Of a stretch of DNA of 64,000 nt, positions 35,635 to 48,698 are shown in pieces (the first letter of the stretch is position 1; each line of letters opens with the position of its first letter). The notes under the pieces were generated by a model. It was not told the DNA's origin. It saw only the letters and a list, made by a program, of their open reading frames with translations, and ran no database searches. Source of the DNA: Fremontodendron californicum (taxonomy: Eukaryota > Streptophyta > Magnoliopsida > Malvales > Malvaceae); NCBI GenBank assembly GCA_030761205.1, contig JAULJL010000001.1:41053145-41117144 (forward strand). Reading direction: 5' to 3'. The translations under genes and the position numbers were made by a program.

Positions 35635-38259
35635 TGGCATTTCCCATTTAAAAGCTCCCATCACAAATGGCCTTTAATAGAATTAATTTCTCTATAATTG
35701 CATTATGCAAATTCCCAAATTTAAATAGGGATGGGTCTTTGACTCTTTCTTTATAAAAGTGGTTATGTACTTTTAAGAAAGATAGTTAACTCATAATTTG
35801 AAGAAAAAAATAAAAAAGATAAATATAAAGTGAATTCAAAGCTACATATTTTACAGAGAGCAGTACAGATAGGAACAAAAATCAAGTTCATTCTATAATT
35901 GAATACGGAAGATTATTTGATACGTTGTTAATAAAGTTTGAAATCTTCATTAATAAATTTAATAAGGTGACATATGATTTTGTAAAATATATTAATATAA
36001 TTTAGACCTATATCAATTCATATTATTTTTAATATAATTTAGAATTATATTAATTCATATTATTATGTAATAAAATTTAATATTATTTAATGTTTTATAT
36101 AGTTATTTTTAATATTAATTTAATTAATATTTTTTAATTATATCATTTAAAATGGAAAGCTCCAACTAGAGACATTAGAGAATTCTCTGGACTTACCAAA
36201 ACAAAGGTGTTCTTTTTTTGGAAAATTGTTCTCTCCTACCAAAATTTTGAAATCAGAATTTAATTCAATATATTCATGCAATCATCTTTTAAAAGTAATT
36301 AATATTTAGCAGGTCTAGAGTTTATTATCTGCATATTACGACTTCTGTACCAAAAATTTAAAAGGCATAAATACAAATTTAGCCATCAAAATATGCAACT
36401 TAAATCATTTTGGCTTTTTTTTTTTTTTTGAGTTAATTTGGCCCTCAATCTATTATTTTTGTCGATATCGTATAAATTTAATGAAAATTGATAACGTGTG
36501 ATTATGATACTAACAATTTCGTTAAATTTAAGCTAATTTTATAAGAAATAGATAAAAAAAAAATAACCATAAATAAATAAAAAATTGACAAAAAAGTTAA
36601 CGTTTTCATTAAATTTAGGCTAAATTGACTGAAAATAATAGTATGAGGGCTAAAATGATCCAAATAAAAAAATAAGGGTGAAAATGATTTAAGTTGCATA
36701 CTTCGAAAGTCAAATTTATATTTATGTTAATTAAAAACTCTAAGCCTTGTTTTTCTTATATAACTGTTGCTATGCAGAAGAAACTGAAGCCAATTTCTAA
36801 TTTTGAACTGATAGCAATGGAAAAGGAGAAATGAAAGAGAGAGAAAAAAATCATCCTCTTCTTGCCTTGTTTACAAATTGTATGAAAATCTTTAGAGATA
36901 CAATCAAATTGGCAGCAAACAAACATCTCCAAAATTAGCAAAAGATTTGGTAGCTTGGGAAGGCTTTTCCTCGAGAGATTCAAGTCAGTTCTAAAGCTAT
37001 TTTCTTTACTATTTTGTTTTAGCATCAAACAATTATGCTCATTGATATCATGATTTTCTTTTTCTATTTTCTTATTTTCTTTGTAAGATATCAGATTTGC
37101 AAGAATTTAGCCTTTACAAATATAATCCTTAATTTTAATATCACATGTTTAACCTTTTAGCTTAAACATTACATATGTAAATTGGCACAAATCATAAGAA
37201 AAGAAAATTTATCATACATCTGTATATTTATGTCTACTTTTAAATCTATAAATAATAAAAATACACAAGCATGGAAAGTGTTCTTTCTTCCCCTTCATTT
37301 TCTAGAGAAAAATATTAAAGTTGAGAACAACATGTCTACAATGATAATAATTCATAAGTATTCAATTTAGACAATTAATTAAAAAAAACTAGAAGAATAT
37401 GCCTATTTTCCAAATTTTTCTTTCTTATCTTAGTGGTAGCAGTGTTAACCTGCCATACCCACATCAATGAAAGCATTTAAAACTTCTTTAGATCATTTTT
37501 TCCATTTTTTTTTTTTTTTGGGGTCAGAAAACTACTTTATAGATATTAAACAGCAAATAGCTGACTAAATCAAAAGCAGAGCCCGTCTAAGGATTCATTT
37601 GTTTCGGATAAAATTGATAATTTTTGTTGTTTAAATATTTTATGTAAAATATTTTATTGAAAAATCTACAATAATATAAAAAGAATCAATTTTTATACTT
37701 GATGGATCGGTTATTTGTTTTTGTTTTAGTTTTTACTTTTAAAAGATCAATATTTTTTGAAAAATCTTTTTTACTTGATTTCAGTTTTCGAAAAATATTT
37801 TACGTTTTTTAAAACAATGTTTTTTTTTAAAATAATAAATTAATTTTTCATTGATATGAAATTAATTTTTATTTATTAAATTATTCTTTACTAAATAAAC
37901 ATAAAAAAAATACAAAAATATTTTTAAAAAATCATTTTAAGCAAAACAAACAATCCTAAAATTAAAAAGGCAAGTAGTATCTCCGTGCTGCAGCCTCCCG
38001 AACCCTACCACTTGCTGACAGTGAGGTGATTATTTGATTAAAACCAAAACTAATAATAAATATCATTAGTCAAATTTTTTTAAACATTATCTTTTTTGGA
38101 TTCCTGCGTGTTAACTCAGAAATCCACTAGTCAATGGAGGCTCAATGCTGTTACTGCTTATAATATATATTCTAGTCTCTGTTTATTTCTCTTAAGATTG
38201 GTTTGAAAATTGAAATTACTTAACGCAACACAAAAAAGACTTTTCTGTAAAATTAATTC
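35635..38259. other. AT-rich intergenic DNA upstream of the F-box gene
   Basis: Long poly-A/T stretches and one inverted-repeat element at about 36364-36733 are present. No gene is supported. The last ~100 bp may be the F-box gene 5' UTR. Confidence 0.45.
36364..36733. mobile_element. inverted-repeat (MITE-like) element, class unclear
   Basis: The left arm includes GCATAAATACAAATTTAG and ATGCAACTTAAATCATTTT at about 36364-36411. The right arm is its inverted counterpart, AAAATGATTTAAGTTGCAT and AAATTTATATTTATGTT, at about 36681-36730. The arms are about 50 bp with moderate divergence and extend further imperfectly. I could not identify a convincing target duplication in the A/T-rich flanks. 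Confidence 0.6.
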
Positions 38260-39444
38260 ATGTTTCAGCTTAAAGGCCAGCACCCGACATCAAGCAGCTT
38301 AAATTCTCATCTGAAGATAAAACCAGGACAACCCATGATTGTAAAAAGCTTGAAATCTCAGGCAGGCTCAACAAAGATGGATCCTGGAATCTGGAGCAAG
38401 CTACCACAGGAACTTCTCGAGCACATACTCTTCTTTTTGCCTCTTAAAACGTTTTTGAATTTGAGGTCAACTTGTAAGCATTTCAAATCTCTTGTATTCT
38501 CTCCTTCTTTCATCTCCAAACACTCCTCTGCTTCTCCTTTCTCGTCATTTTTGTTGCTTTCTCATCCACAGTTTTACAGTCATTTTCCTCTCTATGACAC
38601 TATCCTTGGGTGTTGGCGTAACTTAGCACTTCCTTTCTCTTTCTTGCCTTCTTGTGCTGCTCAGTTTAATCTTCTTTCATCATCTAATGGATTTTTCTGC
38701 TTCTCTCTCCCAAATTCATGTTCTTTCCTTGTATGCAATCTCTTGGCTAAGTCTTCCAGGGTTATTCAACTCCCTTTCTTCCCTTTTGCTTTTGAGCTGC
38801 TCACTTTGGTTTCTACACCAGATGGGTATAAAATCTTCATGCTTTGCTCTAAATTCTCTTCCAATTATGCTTTTGTGTATGACTCAAAAGTTCATTCTTG
38901 GAGAAGATATGATGGTTTTCAACCACTCCTCATTGACAATTTCCATCAGGAAGGTGCATCCTTCAATGGGTCTTTGTATTTTTCTACCCCAGAACCGTTT
39001 TCTGTGGTCTGCTTTAATCTGGAAAATGGAAAATGGGAGAGTCTCAACACTGAAATGCCAGGGGAGCTTACATTCGTGAGGCTGGTGAGTGATACTGATG
39101 AAGGGAAGTTGTATTTGGTTGGGGGAATTGGAAGGAATGGAATTTCAAGGAGCATGAGATTGTGGGAATTGGGTAAGGGAAGGAACTGGGAGGAATTGGA
39201 AAGATTGCCTGAATTGATGTGCAGGAAATTTATGTCAGTCTGTTACCACAACTATGAACATGTTTATTGCTTTTGGCATCAAGGGATGATCTGTGTTTGC
39301 TGCCACACATGGCCTGAGATTTTGTATTACAAGGTTTCAAGGAGGACTTGGCATTGGATCTCCAAGTGTCCTTCATTGCCAGACAAATGGAGCTGTGGCT
39401 TCAGATGGTTCTCTTTTGTTCCAGAGTTATATGCTTTGGCTTGA
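38260..39444 (+). CDS. F-box/kelch-repeat protein (At5g43190-like), 394 aa, single exon
   Basis: An uninterrupted frame runs from ATG to TGA 39442-39444. The F-box lies at about residues 43-85 (WSKLPQELLEHILFFLPLKT, then LRSTCKHFKSL). It is followed by a beta-propeller-like region with weak kelch features (KLYLVGGIGRNG near 288-299; LWELGKGRNWEELERLPELM). F-box proteins recruit substrates to SCF ubiquitin ligases through SKP1/ASK. Sequence and length resemble Arabidopsis At5g43190 by memory. A second Met at residue 40 (MDPGIWSKLP) matches where some homologues start the conserved part, so the first 39 residues are less certain. The substrate is unknown. Confidence 0.92.
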   Translation: MFQLKGQHPTSSSLNSHLKIKPGQPMIVKSLKSQAGSTKMDPGIWSKLPQELLEHILFFLPLKTFLNLRSTCKHFKSLVFSPSFISKHSSASPFSSFLLLSHPQFYSHFPLYDTILGCWRNLALPFSFLPSCAAQFNLLSSSNGFFCFSLPNSCSFLVCNLLAKSSRVIQLPFFPFAFELLTLVSTPDGYKIFMLCSKFSSNYAFVYDSKVHSWRRYDGFQPLLIDNFHQEGASFNGSLYFSTPEPFSVVCFNLENGKWESLNTEMPGELTFVRLVSDTDEGKLYLVGGIGRNGISRSMRLWELGKGRNWEELERLPELMCRKFMSVCYHNYEHVYCFWHQGMICVCCHTWPEILYYKVSRRTWHWISKCPSLPDKWSCGFRWFSFVPELYALA

Positions 39445-41312
39445 GTTGCTTTGTTTTACAGTTACTGTTTTTCTTTGTTTGCTTTGGAATCAGAATAGGA
39501 AAAGAGTGTCTATTATCATCTGTTGGAATTGAAATTGCTCTTGTTCTGTTTGTCTTGTGTATACTTATTTTGACAAAAAGGATTTGTGTTTGAGGCTTTG
39601 AGCAGTTAGACTTAGTTTCAGAAATTATGAGTGGTATTTGATGAATTCGAAGAAAACTATGTGGTATGATACAAATTATTGGATCTATTGTCTCCATTCC
39701 AGCACTCATTTGCCATGTAGATGTCATTGAGTTCAAACCCTTTTATTTTGTATTTCTTTCTCTTTTTTTCTCTTTCCGTTAAGGCAAATGGAGACGAGGG
39801 CCCTTCAAAATCAGAGCAGGCGGAACTGTTGTTATAATATTTTTTTTTTATTTTTTTCTCGAAAGTTATAAAAAATGTCAAGATTTTTACACAATTGGAA
39901 AGAAAAAAAAAACGACTCTGGAAAAACATCAATAATACTCTGGAATTTATCATGGAAAGTTATAGGTATTGACCATGAAAACCCCAATTCAAATTCAAAG
40001 TTAGATTCTTTACTTTTATTATGAGTTGGATTTTTCTATCTGAAATTTCAAATAGACTCTGTAATTCCTGGTAAAGCCTACAAGCTTGATTGTAAGGTAG
40101 CTCCTGCTTTGAAACACTCAAATGTAAAGCTTTTCTAGAACATTAAACTTCAAACTCCAAGCATTTTTAGTCTAACAATGTAACACTAACATTTCTAAGA
40201 GCAGCACCATTCGACTTGAATTTTGGGTAGCAATCCCATGGGATAAAATGGAAAAAAAAAAAAAATGAGTTGGGTGAAGGGAAATAGGGCTGAAAACTAA
40301 ATAAGATCGATGCCAATGCCATTAATCTGAAAATATAATAAGTACCCATTTTTGGTAAAAAGTTCAAAAAGGGCTCTGTCATTGTCCATGCTAGTTAGTA
40401 TAACAAACTGGAGACTTTTGACTTAGGCACTCAAGTGCATGAAACAATAAATAAACCCAATGTCCGCCATTTACTGAACGAGGACGAGATCCATCTTACA
40501 CGCTTCAAGTTGGGAGCCAAGTTGGTGATTAGCTTACCAAACAGAGACCAATGGAAACTATTGTCCTACAAAAAAGAAACCAATAAAAATTAGACCTAGC
40601 AATTATAGAAAAGCACAATACAAACATAACCCGTTTAATAAACACGAAAAGTGTAATAAACACAAAACTATACGTTTAATATACGAATCATATGATTTTG
40701 GACCACTTGGTCAATTGTTTATAGGATTATCATTTATCAGTCCAGAGGTATAAATCCTGAGTTATGCTACTTGCAAACATTTGCATTTCGTGACAATAAT
40801 TATTGGGATAGATCATGGATGACTCTTCAAATTCAAAGATAAGATGAAGTGCTGAAACTGTAGCAATAACAAGAGCAAATAGCGGATCGAACCAAAATAT
40901 CTAATCAACTAATGTACCTAATATTTGTATCAGTAGATCGGACCCTCACCTCCACATTCAAAGCAAGATAGTACATATTCATCTCCAAAACTAGGTTTCA
41001 AATATTACAGCCCCTTTACGAAATTTGTGAGGCTTGAGCTGTTTTGGCTGGATCAAGCCAACCCACCAGAAAGGGAAAAAATCATGCCACTTTTAAAGAA
41101 ATTCATTACAAGAGGCATAGTCACTAAATATGAGTAATAATCAATTTGAACAATCCAAAAAAGTAAACACTTAATGTAAAGGTAGTCAAATTCAATTCCA
41201 TTTTTAATCACTATCAAGATGCCTATGTGAAAGTGACAAGAAAGAAAATCAAAATATTTATAAATCCCATCAGCCACATTCTTTGTTCCTATCATGAAGT
41301 CAATATACCTAT
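39445..41312. other. intergenic DNA between the F-box and VDAC genes
   Basis: The F-box and VDAC genes converge here. The left part is probably the F-box 3' UTR and the last ~250 bp the VDAC 3' UTR. The middle is A/T-rich with short homopolymers. No gene is supported. Confidence 0.5.
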
Positions 41313-43719
41313 TCAAGGCTTTAGAGAGAGAGCCAAACCAAACTTGGGAGTCTTCTCCAAGGCCTTCGTGTCAAAGGCCCCAGATACTGTAAGGAAGGAC
41401 TTCGGTCTGAGCTCATGCTGTACAAGAGCACCAAGATTGCCATGGTTGTTGAGCTTCACCTTAACTAGTGTGTGTGGATCAACAAGATATGAGCATCCCA
41501 CTGTTAATGTGTTTTCATTTGTGGAGAACTTTCTCGCAATCTCACCTACCACAGCTCCACCATTCAGCTGATTTAGATGGTGCAAATATGACACCCTTAG
41601 GGAGTCTCCCTTGTCAGCCCTGCAAGAAAAGGAAAGGACAAACACTGATTACAGCTTTTATCGTGGCCATCAAAATATAATGCCTTATGGGGTAAAAACA
41701 GGAAAGACAATTTCCATTATTTGGTTGTATTTTGCTGCAATGAAGCAACATCATATCTTTATGTTTGATATTTATAACGAAGGTTTTTATATAGCACCAA
41801 TTTCATCAACTGCTACATGCAATCTCTTATTCTATTTTACCATGCACTGGAAGCAAATTGCTGTAAGATATGACTATATCAACTGCTAATGAAAACTGGC
41901 AAGCTTACAGGATCACTGAAGCATTGGAATCTGGCTTTGTAATGTTCACTCCAGCATTATACTTTGTAAATTCACCAGAAGACGTCATGTAGCTTGCCTC
42001 TGCACCAAAAGCTATGTTGGGAGTACCGATGGTTGCAGAAAAATCAACAGCTGGAGATTTCTTCAGCCCAACAGTGGTAGTCAGAGCTGCATGTTCATGA
42101 AAATACTGAACCTCTAACTGCAAAAGAAAGATTATACTGTCAAAAAAATTTATGGATACATTTATTATTCAAGCTTACATGATAAGTAAGTCGGTACCTT
42201 TCCAGAGTTATAATCAGGCAGCTTAAATGAAGCCACTGTTTTTGCAGATGGAAGTAAATCTGTGATGGCGAAGGTTGTCAAGATCTGCTCAACACATCAA
42301 ACTAATATTAGCAAGAATTTAAACTGAATTTAGATTTCAAAAGATAAGGTTGGCAACAACATTTGACTCAGTGTCAAGCTTGAAATCAACTAGAGCATTC
42401 TTGTGCTTGTATTGTGCTGTCACATCCCCAGAGGAGAGACCTCCCTTATTGACAAGGTTTGATACAAGTGCCTGAAGATAAAGAAATCACATTATTGTTT
42501 GTTATCAATAAAGAAAGACAAAGCAGCCGAAGATATAGAAGACGGAACTAGAAAAGTAGTAAATCTAAAATAAGATCATTTACTCAAGGCATGGAATAGA
42601 CCAATGAGGCTATGCCTGCAGGGCAGAACCAACCAGGCAGCGGAAACAACTATGTACAGAGAGAAGAAAATTCTTGATCTGACACAAAAGATAACTGGAA
42701 AGAGCATAACAGAAAGAGAACAAAACAACAATTTCAAAGCAACACTAAATCAAACTAATTTAGCTGAGTCAAAGATATAAAAAGAAATTAAGCCTCAGTG
42801 CAATGTAGGGAGTGTTGCCTAAAAAGTCCTTTTTGGCAAAAGGTCAAGATATGTAATATTAAGTGACCTCCAACCCTCTTTGTTCTATATGCTCACTGAA
42901 GTCAATGAACAAAATTTATTCAGACAACCGGTTAGAATCATGACCAGATGATCTTCAAATTCTAGGAAAACACTTTATTATTCACCCCTCCCCCCCCCCC
43001 CCCCCCCGCGTTCCCCACAACCCCAAATTCTACCTTAAAAACATGTAGTTTATGCCAATCTATTTGTTTTGAGCAGTACCCAAAAGCCGCAACTGAAAGC
43101 AAAGGCCTCAAGATAAAAAACAAAAACATTATAGCCAGGTAAATTCGTTTTACTGCCTAAAACAGAGTACTATTCGATATCAACTTCGGTAAATTGATAC
43201 CAAAATGAAGCAACGGACAACCTCAAATTAAAAACCTATGTAGCCAAGCTTATGTACTCAATAGCATCAACAAACAAAATGACACAACGATGCAACAGAT
43301 CCAAGACTTCAAACCCATAAAACAAATTCAGTAAAAAAAAAAAAAAATCAGAATGTAAATAAGAAACAGTCAATCAAAGATAACTTTTAAAAGAATAACA
43401 ACCATCATCCAGAAATGAAACAACCATATCCATGACAAGCACATCACCACATCAACTACAGCTAGCAATTTTTAAAAAAGAAAAATAAAAAGATAAAAAG
43501 AAGAAAGAGATTACCACTCCAGTGTAGCTGGAGCTAGAGATGGTGAACTTCTGATCGGAGGTGTAATCTTTGTTGAGCAAATCTGGCAAAAGAGAATCAA
43601 AACGGTCATATAACTATGATAATCTAAAGCTACCCAAATCTGTATATAGTGAAAAGAAAGGTGAATTTACCTTTGGCTTTTTTGCCAAAATCAGAGAAGA
43701 GTCCAGGTCCTTTGCTCAT
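41313..43719 (-). CDS. VDAC: mitochondrial outer-membrane porin (VDAC), 276 aa, six exons
   Basis: Exons on the minus strand: 43719-43671, 43582-43515, 42471-42361, 42284-42198, 42117-41909 and 41619-41313. They total 831 nt, with all introns GT-AG. The length of 276 aa is exactly typical of plant VDAC. The N-terminus MSKGPGLFSDFGKKAKDLL is the conserved amphipathic helix region. The remainder alternates short amphipathic beta strands (DQKFTISSSSYTGVAL, KLEVQYFHEHAALTTTVGLK, NTLTVGCSYLVDPHTLVKVK) as in the 19-strand barrel, and ends KFGLALSLKP. It forms the voltage-gated anion channel that passes ATP and metabolites across the mitochondrial outer membrane. I cannot assign the paralogue number reliably. 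The gene has a long second intron containing a poly-C tract. Confidence 0.96.
42990..43007. repeat. poly-C homopolymer in a VDAC intron
   Basis: Eighteen consecutive C on the plus strand, flanked by more C-rich bases, lie in intron 2 of the VDAC gene. The gene is on the minus strand, so the transcript carries poly-G. Confidence 0.95.
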
Positions 43720-46700
43720 GTTTGAACTTTGAAAGCGAAAGAAACAAAGTGGGGGTTTGGGAAGAAGGGAAGAGAGGTTTTAGACTTTTGTTTTTTAGAT
43801 AAGCGATTGAGGTTTTTAGGCACAAAGCTACTTGAGGAAAGAGTCGACACCAAGCTAATTCAAACAAGATGCCTCAGTAGATCTTGAATTGAGTTTGAGT
43901 TAAAGGAGATGGCTTCCTCGTTTCTGAGTTACTGAGTTAGAAGAGAGGAGAGATGAGTCATATGAATAGTTCTTGTTTGAGTTGCTTGACCCGACGTGAC
44001 GGAAGGGATTGAGAGGATTGATAAACCTCTTGGATTTTGAGTACCTTTCATCCGCCCAGTAATCTACCCGTACATTCATAAACCCTAATTTTTAAGACGA
44101 AATTTCTTGCCAAGCAAGGAGTAAGGCGTTTGGATTTTGGTGACCAAGGATAAAACGACATCGCTCCGAGAATTTTGCTGCACGGCCACGACCCACGAGG
44201 ATCAACATCCAGCGGGTAATCCGCAAAATTCTTCAAAAAAGAATGTTACCGTTTGAGAAATTTCAAGTTTAAGGAGGATTGGGCTATCAGCCCATGTAAA
44301 TAGCCCCCAATAAATGAGACTGAGTAAGTAGTCGAATTGGGCTACCAGCCAACAATTCTGCAATTCAATTGGTCCTAACAATTCTTTCATGTTAATTTAA
44401 GTACCATCATAATAAAGTAATTTCCAACTTAACAAAAATTAAGGTCTGACGTGAAAAATAAATTATCTCGTTCCCTATTAATTAAGCTTTTAAACTCATT
44501 AATAAAACGACATGTACTCTTAAACTATATTTAATTTTTTTTAACAAAAATTAATTTAAAAATGAATGAAACATTTACCAATCTCTTCATTCTGTTTAAA
44601 AAATTAAAAAAAAAAAAAAAACTAAATCAATGTATCAAAAACTCATTTGTTTTTTAATAAAACAAATTAAATGCCAGTAAGTGTCATAGCATCAAACTAT
44701 TTATTGGAGTAATTACCAAGTAACCAAAACTTACTTTATTTTCCTTCAAAAAAAATAAATAAAAGTTTACTTATTTAAGTAGTAAGAGCTATCAAACACT
44801 GATAAAAAAAAAATTTTTTAAAAAATGTTTGAAGAGACGAAAGATAACACAAGATTAATTGATAATAATCGTCAAAGATTACAACTATTTATTTTCTTTC
44901 ACTTTTCATGATTAGTTCATATACAACTAAATATTTTACGAGTTTATTGGGAGAGTTGATTGGTTTGCAACTTTGCAATCTATAAAAGTTGTAATTAATT
45001 AACAGCCAATCAAACTTTCATATTATGCACTTGATTACAATAAACTTGATTAGTTCACAACTAGAGTAAAAGATTATGGACCAATTAAGTTAGAATATAT
45101 ATTTTGCATTTGAGATATTTACAACTTGTAGATTCCATATTACTATCTAATGCTGCCTGATGTCAAGTTTAAATACAATTAAGTAGGTATTATAACTATT
45201 AATTAAAGAATGTGAATATAGTAGCATTTTACCCTTGTTCATTGGGTGGATATTATGTATTAACATCCACAAACCAAATAAAAAATGTAGAATAATCAGG
45301 CTCAATTGCACATCACCATCAGTCTCCAAAAGAGAAAGGAGATAAAAAGAACTACCTTCCATATTCCAAGTGTTTCTCTATACTATATTTTAAGTTTCTA
45401 AAATCATCTAGACAATGCATTTTCAGCATTTCTTGTGATAGGGACTTGACTTCTTGGTTTTGTCCAAGTGTCCATTACTAATTTTATACTACTACTAACT
45501 CTTGTTTTACTAATCCATGGCTCATTAAAGTAAGTTTTTTACTTTCATAAATCTTTTGAACTGACGAAAATACTTAATTCATTGTTGTTCATTATATAAT
45601 TAAGTTACCATTTTAATTTTTTTTAATTAATAAGATTTATCTAATTTATAAGAAAAAAATTAATTTTATTAAAATACTTTCGTTAAATGAATTAATTTGA
45701 TAATAAATAAAAAATAAAGTTGATATAAAACTGTTTTATCATAAAAATTTAAATTTTCCATTAATCTTGAAAAATAAATCAATTTATTTAGTATGAATAA
45801 AATTAATTAAATTTTACATTAAATTTATTATATTCATAATTAATTTTGCATTGATATTAAAAATAATAAATTGATATAATTTGCATATGAAACAAATTTT
45901 ATCAAATTTTAGTTAATATACATTTTATTAGTTTTATTTATTTTTATAATATACAACTATATATTCAAAAAAAGATAAAATAACGAATATTCATATGCAA
46001 ACAAACGTATGTAATAATAAATACTAATATATATAAAATATATATTCAATTTACAATTCAACACATTTGTTTAAGATAAGTTTAATTTGGATGAACGGTG
46101 AGAGTTTCTTCCATCACATTATTTCATCGTTTTGATACTAAATACTTAGATATCTGATGACAAAACGATAGCTATACTGCGATGAGAAAAACTCTTACCA
46201 TATATCCAAATACATCTTTTATTCTGAAAAATTAGTAGTTTGCAAGCATGATCCTGTACTAAACTTGCAATTTAGTATATCACATGCGAAATTAATCATT
46301 AAAGTGATTTATAAGCATTAGATTTCTTGCTTTTGACAATGTTGGGGTTTTTGGAATAATTTGCCTATGAGAGTCAGTTTTTTTATTGAGACATATTAGG
46401 TGTGTCAAGGATAAAAAGTTGACTATTATCTTTGATGATTTAACTATTTAATTAAATCAATTATTATTTAAAGAACTAATAGAAGACTTGGAATATTATC
46501 AGGATAGATTGAATCTAACTATCTAATAGAGAGTAAGAGACAGGATAGCAATTAGAAGAAAACTCTCCTATCTAGAAAATTGCTCTTAATCGCAATGGAG
46601 CGGGGCGGAGGCGGATATTGTCTTATCCACCCCCATCTCACTTTTGCATGGATGTTGAAAACATCTACATCCATAAATGTCGGATACAAACCAAAGTAAA

Positions 46701-48204
46701 TTTTTCATCTATTGTCAAGTATATCGTGAATAGCGTAGATATTGCTCAACTTGTGTGGTAATTTCCTATCACGAGTTTGATCAGAAACCAAAAAAATTAT
46801 GAAACACCTAGACAAAATCTGTAAGTCACTTTGCATCTTACTCAAAAAAATTAATAACCGATAATTAGATTAAATTTCGTTATTTAATTTAGCAAGTTGA
46901 TTTGGATATATTTTTAATTATCCTATATAAATGTTATTTTGCTAAAAAAAAAAAGTAAAATTTTAATTTTATAAGTAAAGGTTTGAAAGTCCACGATATT
47001 TTTCAACCTTTAAAGTCAATTATAAAAAGTGAAAATAATTATGATTTAAATTATCCTTAGGAGCTAATATATTTTGTTGTTTTTATTTTTTAAAACTTGA
47101 GGTCATTAGATAGCAGCCCACCATCACTATTGGATTTCCAAGTCAATAATCGAATGCTGTTGGCTTATTATAGTTTGAATAATATTATCACATTCATCCA
47201 CTCATAGGTTTTTCTTAGTTTGATCTAGAAAATGCAAAAGAGAATATTGGATTCATGAATCATGATGTAATGTTTTAATATATGAAACAGCAAATAATAA
47301 TAATAATAATAGTTTGTATTTGATACACTAATCGTAAATTTTTTTATCTTCAATTAAAAATTTATAACATATTTTATTTTTTTAATATACCTTAAAAATA
47401 TGTGTCAATTTATTAATTTTACTTATAAAATCTTAAAAACTTAACTAATGACAATCAAATAATTTCTCTAATAATAATCCTAACTTCTAGTCATTTTCTC
47501 TTGAACAATGACGTAATCTAACTTAACTATTGGGCCGTAAACATGGACCCAAAAATTTAAAACCACCAAATCAGAGCAGAGGTTGCTTACCATGCAATGC
47601 AATGCAATGCAAGTATCAGTATAAATTTTTCTTGGCATTGGATTTTGAAGGCATAACTCATAAGGCAAAGCAAAGGGCAAATGCATGTGGTGCTTCTCTT
47701 TGCATAAATAATAGAACAAATTATCAATGATATAATTATAATTAGTAGTATTAATTAAAAACACTTATAATTAATTGGTAGAAGTTGACCAAAAAGGCAA
47801 AAACCATATAAAACACCAATAATTTAGATTCTCCTCTAATATGCTTTGTAATAACCATTAAAAATTGTCCACTATATTTTATTTTTCCTAGAGGAAATAT
47901 TTTTCAAAAATTAAAAAACAAAAATGATGATATTGTAATTTGTAAGTAATAAATATAATATTTTTAAAAAAATAATATATCAAATTTGCCATCCGCGTGG
48001 CCTGATCTTTACTGATGCTATATGATTGATGAGAGCATGCTTGGGCACCCCAATTCGGCATTGGTGAATGGCCAAAAAAGGAAAGAAAAAAAAAAAAGAG
48101 AAAGAAAGAAAGGGAATTGGAGTTTGGGCGGGGTTACGTGGCAGTATTTGAAGGATGGGAGTGTACTGAAACGTACCTTTATCACAGTACTGAAAATCTT
48201 GCTC

Positions 48205-48210
<6 letters not shown>

Positions 48211-48254
<44 letters not shown>
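48211..48254. repeat. (CT)22 microsatellite in the ARM gene upstream region
   Basis: A pure CT run is located about 445 bp before the start codon. Such CT/GA tracts are common in plant promoters and 5' leaders. Confidence 0.95.
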
Positions 48255-48258
<4 letters not shown>

Positions 48259-48407
48259 CAGTTAAACGTTCAAAACCGCGGGGAGTTTAATTGACGATAG
48301 AGAAAGAGAGAAAAAGATAAAAGGGGCTTCGTCTTCGATAAAAACAACCCTTTATCGAATAGCGAACCTTCTATGCACGCGCTTAAAGAGGGAGAGGAGA
48401 CCATTCG

Positions 48408-48465
48408 CACGTGCTCAACCCCAGGCTTAGGATTTTTGGTACGGTGAAAAAACAGTGCACGTGTC
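48408..48465 (+). promoter_or_regulatory. two G-box/ABRE-like elements upstream of the ARM gene
   Basis: CACGTG occurs at 48408-48413 and again at 48458-48463, where it is part of CACGTGTC, a good ABRE match. Two copies 50 bp apart, within ~290 bp of the start codon, suggest bZIP or bHLH control, possibly abscisic-acid responsive. This is inferred from motifs only. Confidence 0.45.
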
Positions 48466-48698
48466 ACCCCGAAACCTACTGCAAGCGTCCAGGTGTAGCT
48501 CCCTTTTGGCTTTTGCACTCCCCCCTTTATATTCTCCTCTATCCCTCTCTCTTTCACTATTTTTGAGCCCTTCTCAAGTAACCCGAATAAGCTTCACTTT
48601 TGGATCCGGATTACCCGATTTCAAAATCCGTCCTGAATCCTGGTCTTTGATTAATATCCGGTGAGATTTTGATGCAGTGACAGCGTGCTGGTTTGGAT

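Larger units (their letters stand above)
43720..48698. other. long intergenic stretch between VDAC and the ARM gene
   Basis: The first ~300 bp are the probable VDAC 5' UTR and promoter. 44400-47450 is very AT-rich with no gene that I can support. Around 46590-46690 is a GC-richer segment (GGAGCGGGGCGGAGGCGG) of the type seen in degraded transposons. A short (GCAAT)n run lies near 47595-47612. The last ~700 bp are the ARM gene promoter and leader. Confidence 0.5.

Noticed and set aside
46590..46690. GC-rich patch that could be a transposon end
   Set aside because: I could not find a matching inverted end or a target duplication.
48693..48698. Two-codon TTG extension of the ARM gene
   Set aside because: The ATG at 48699 is the first proper start in frame.
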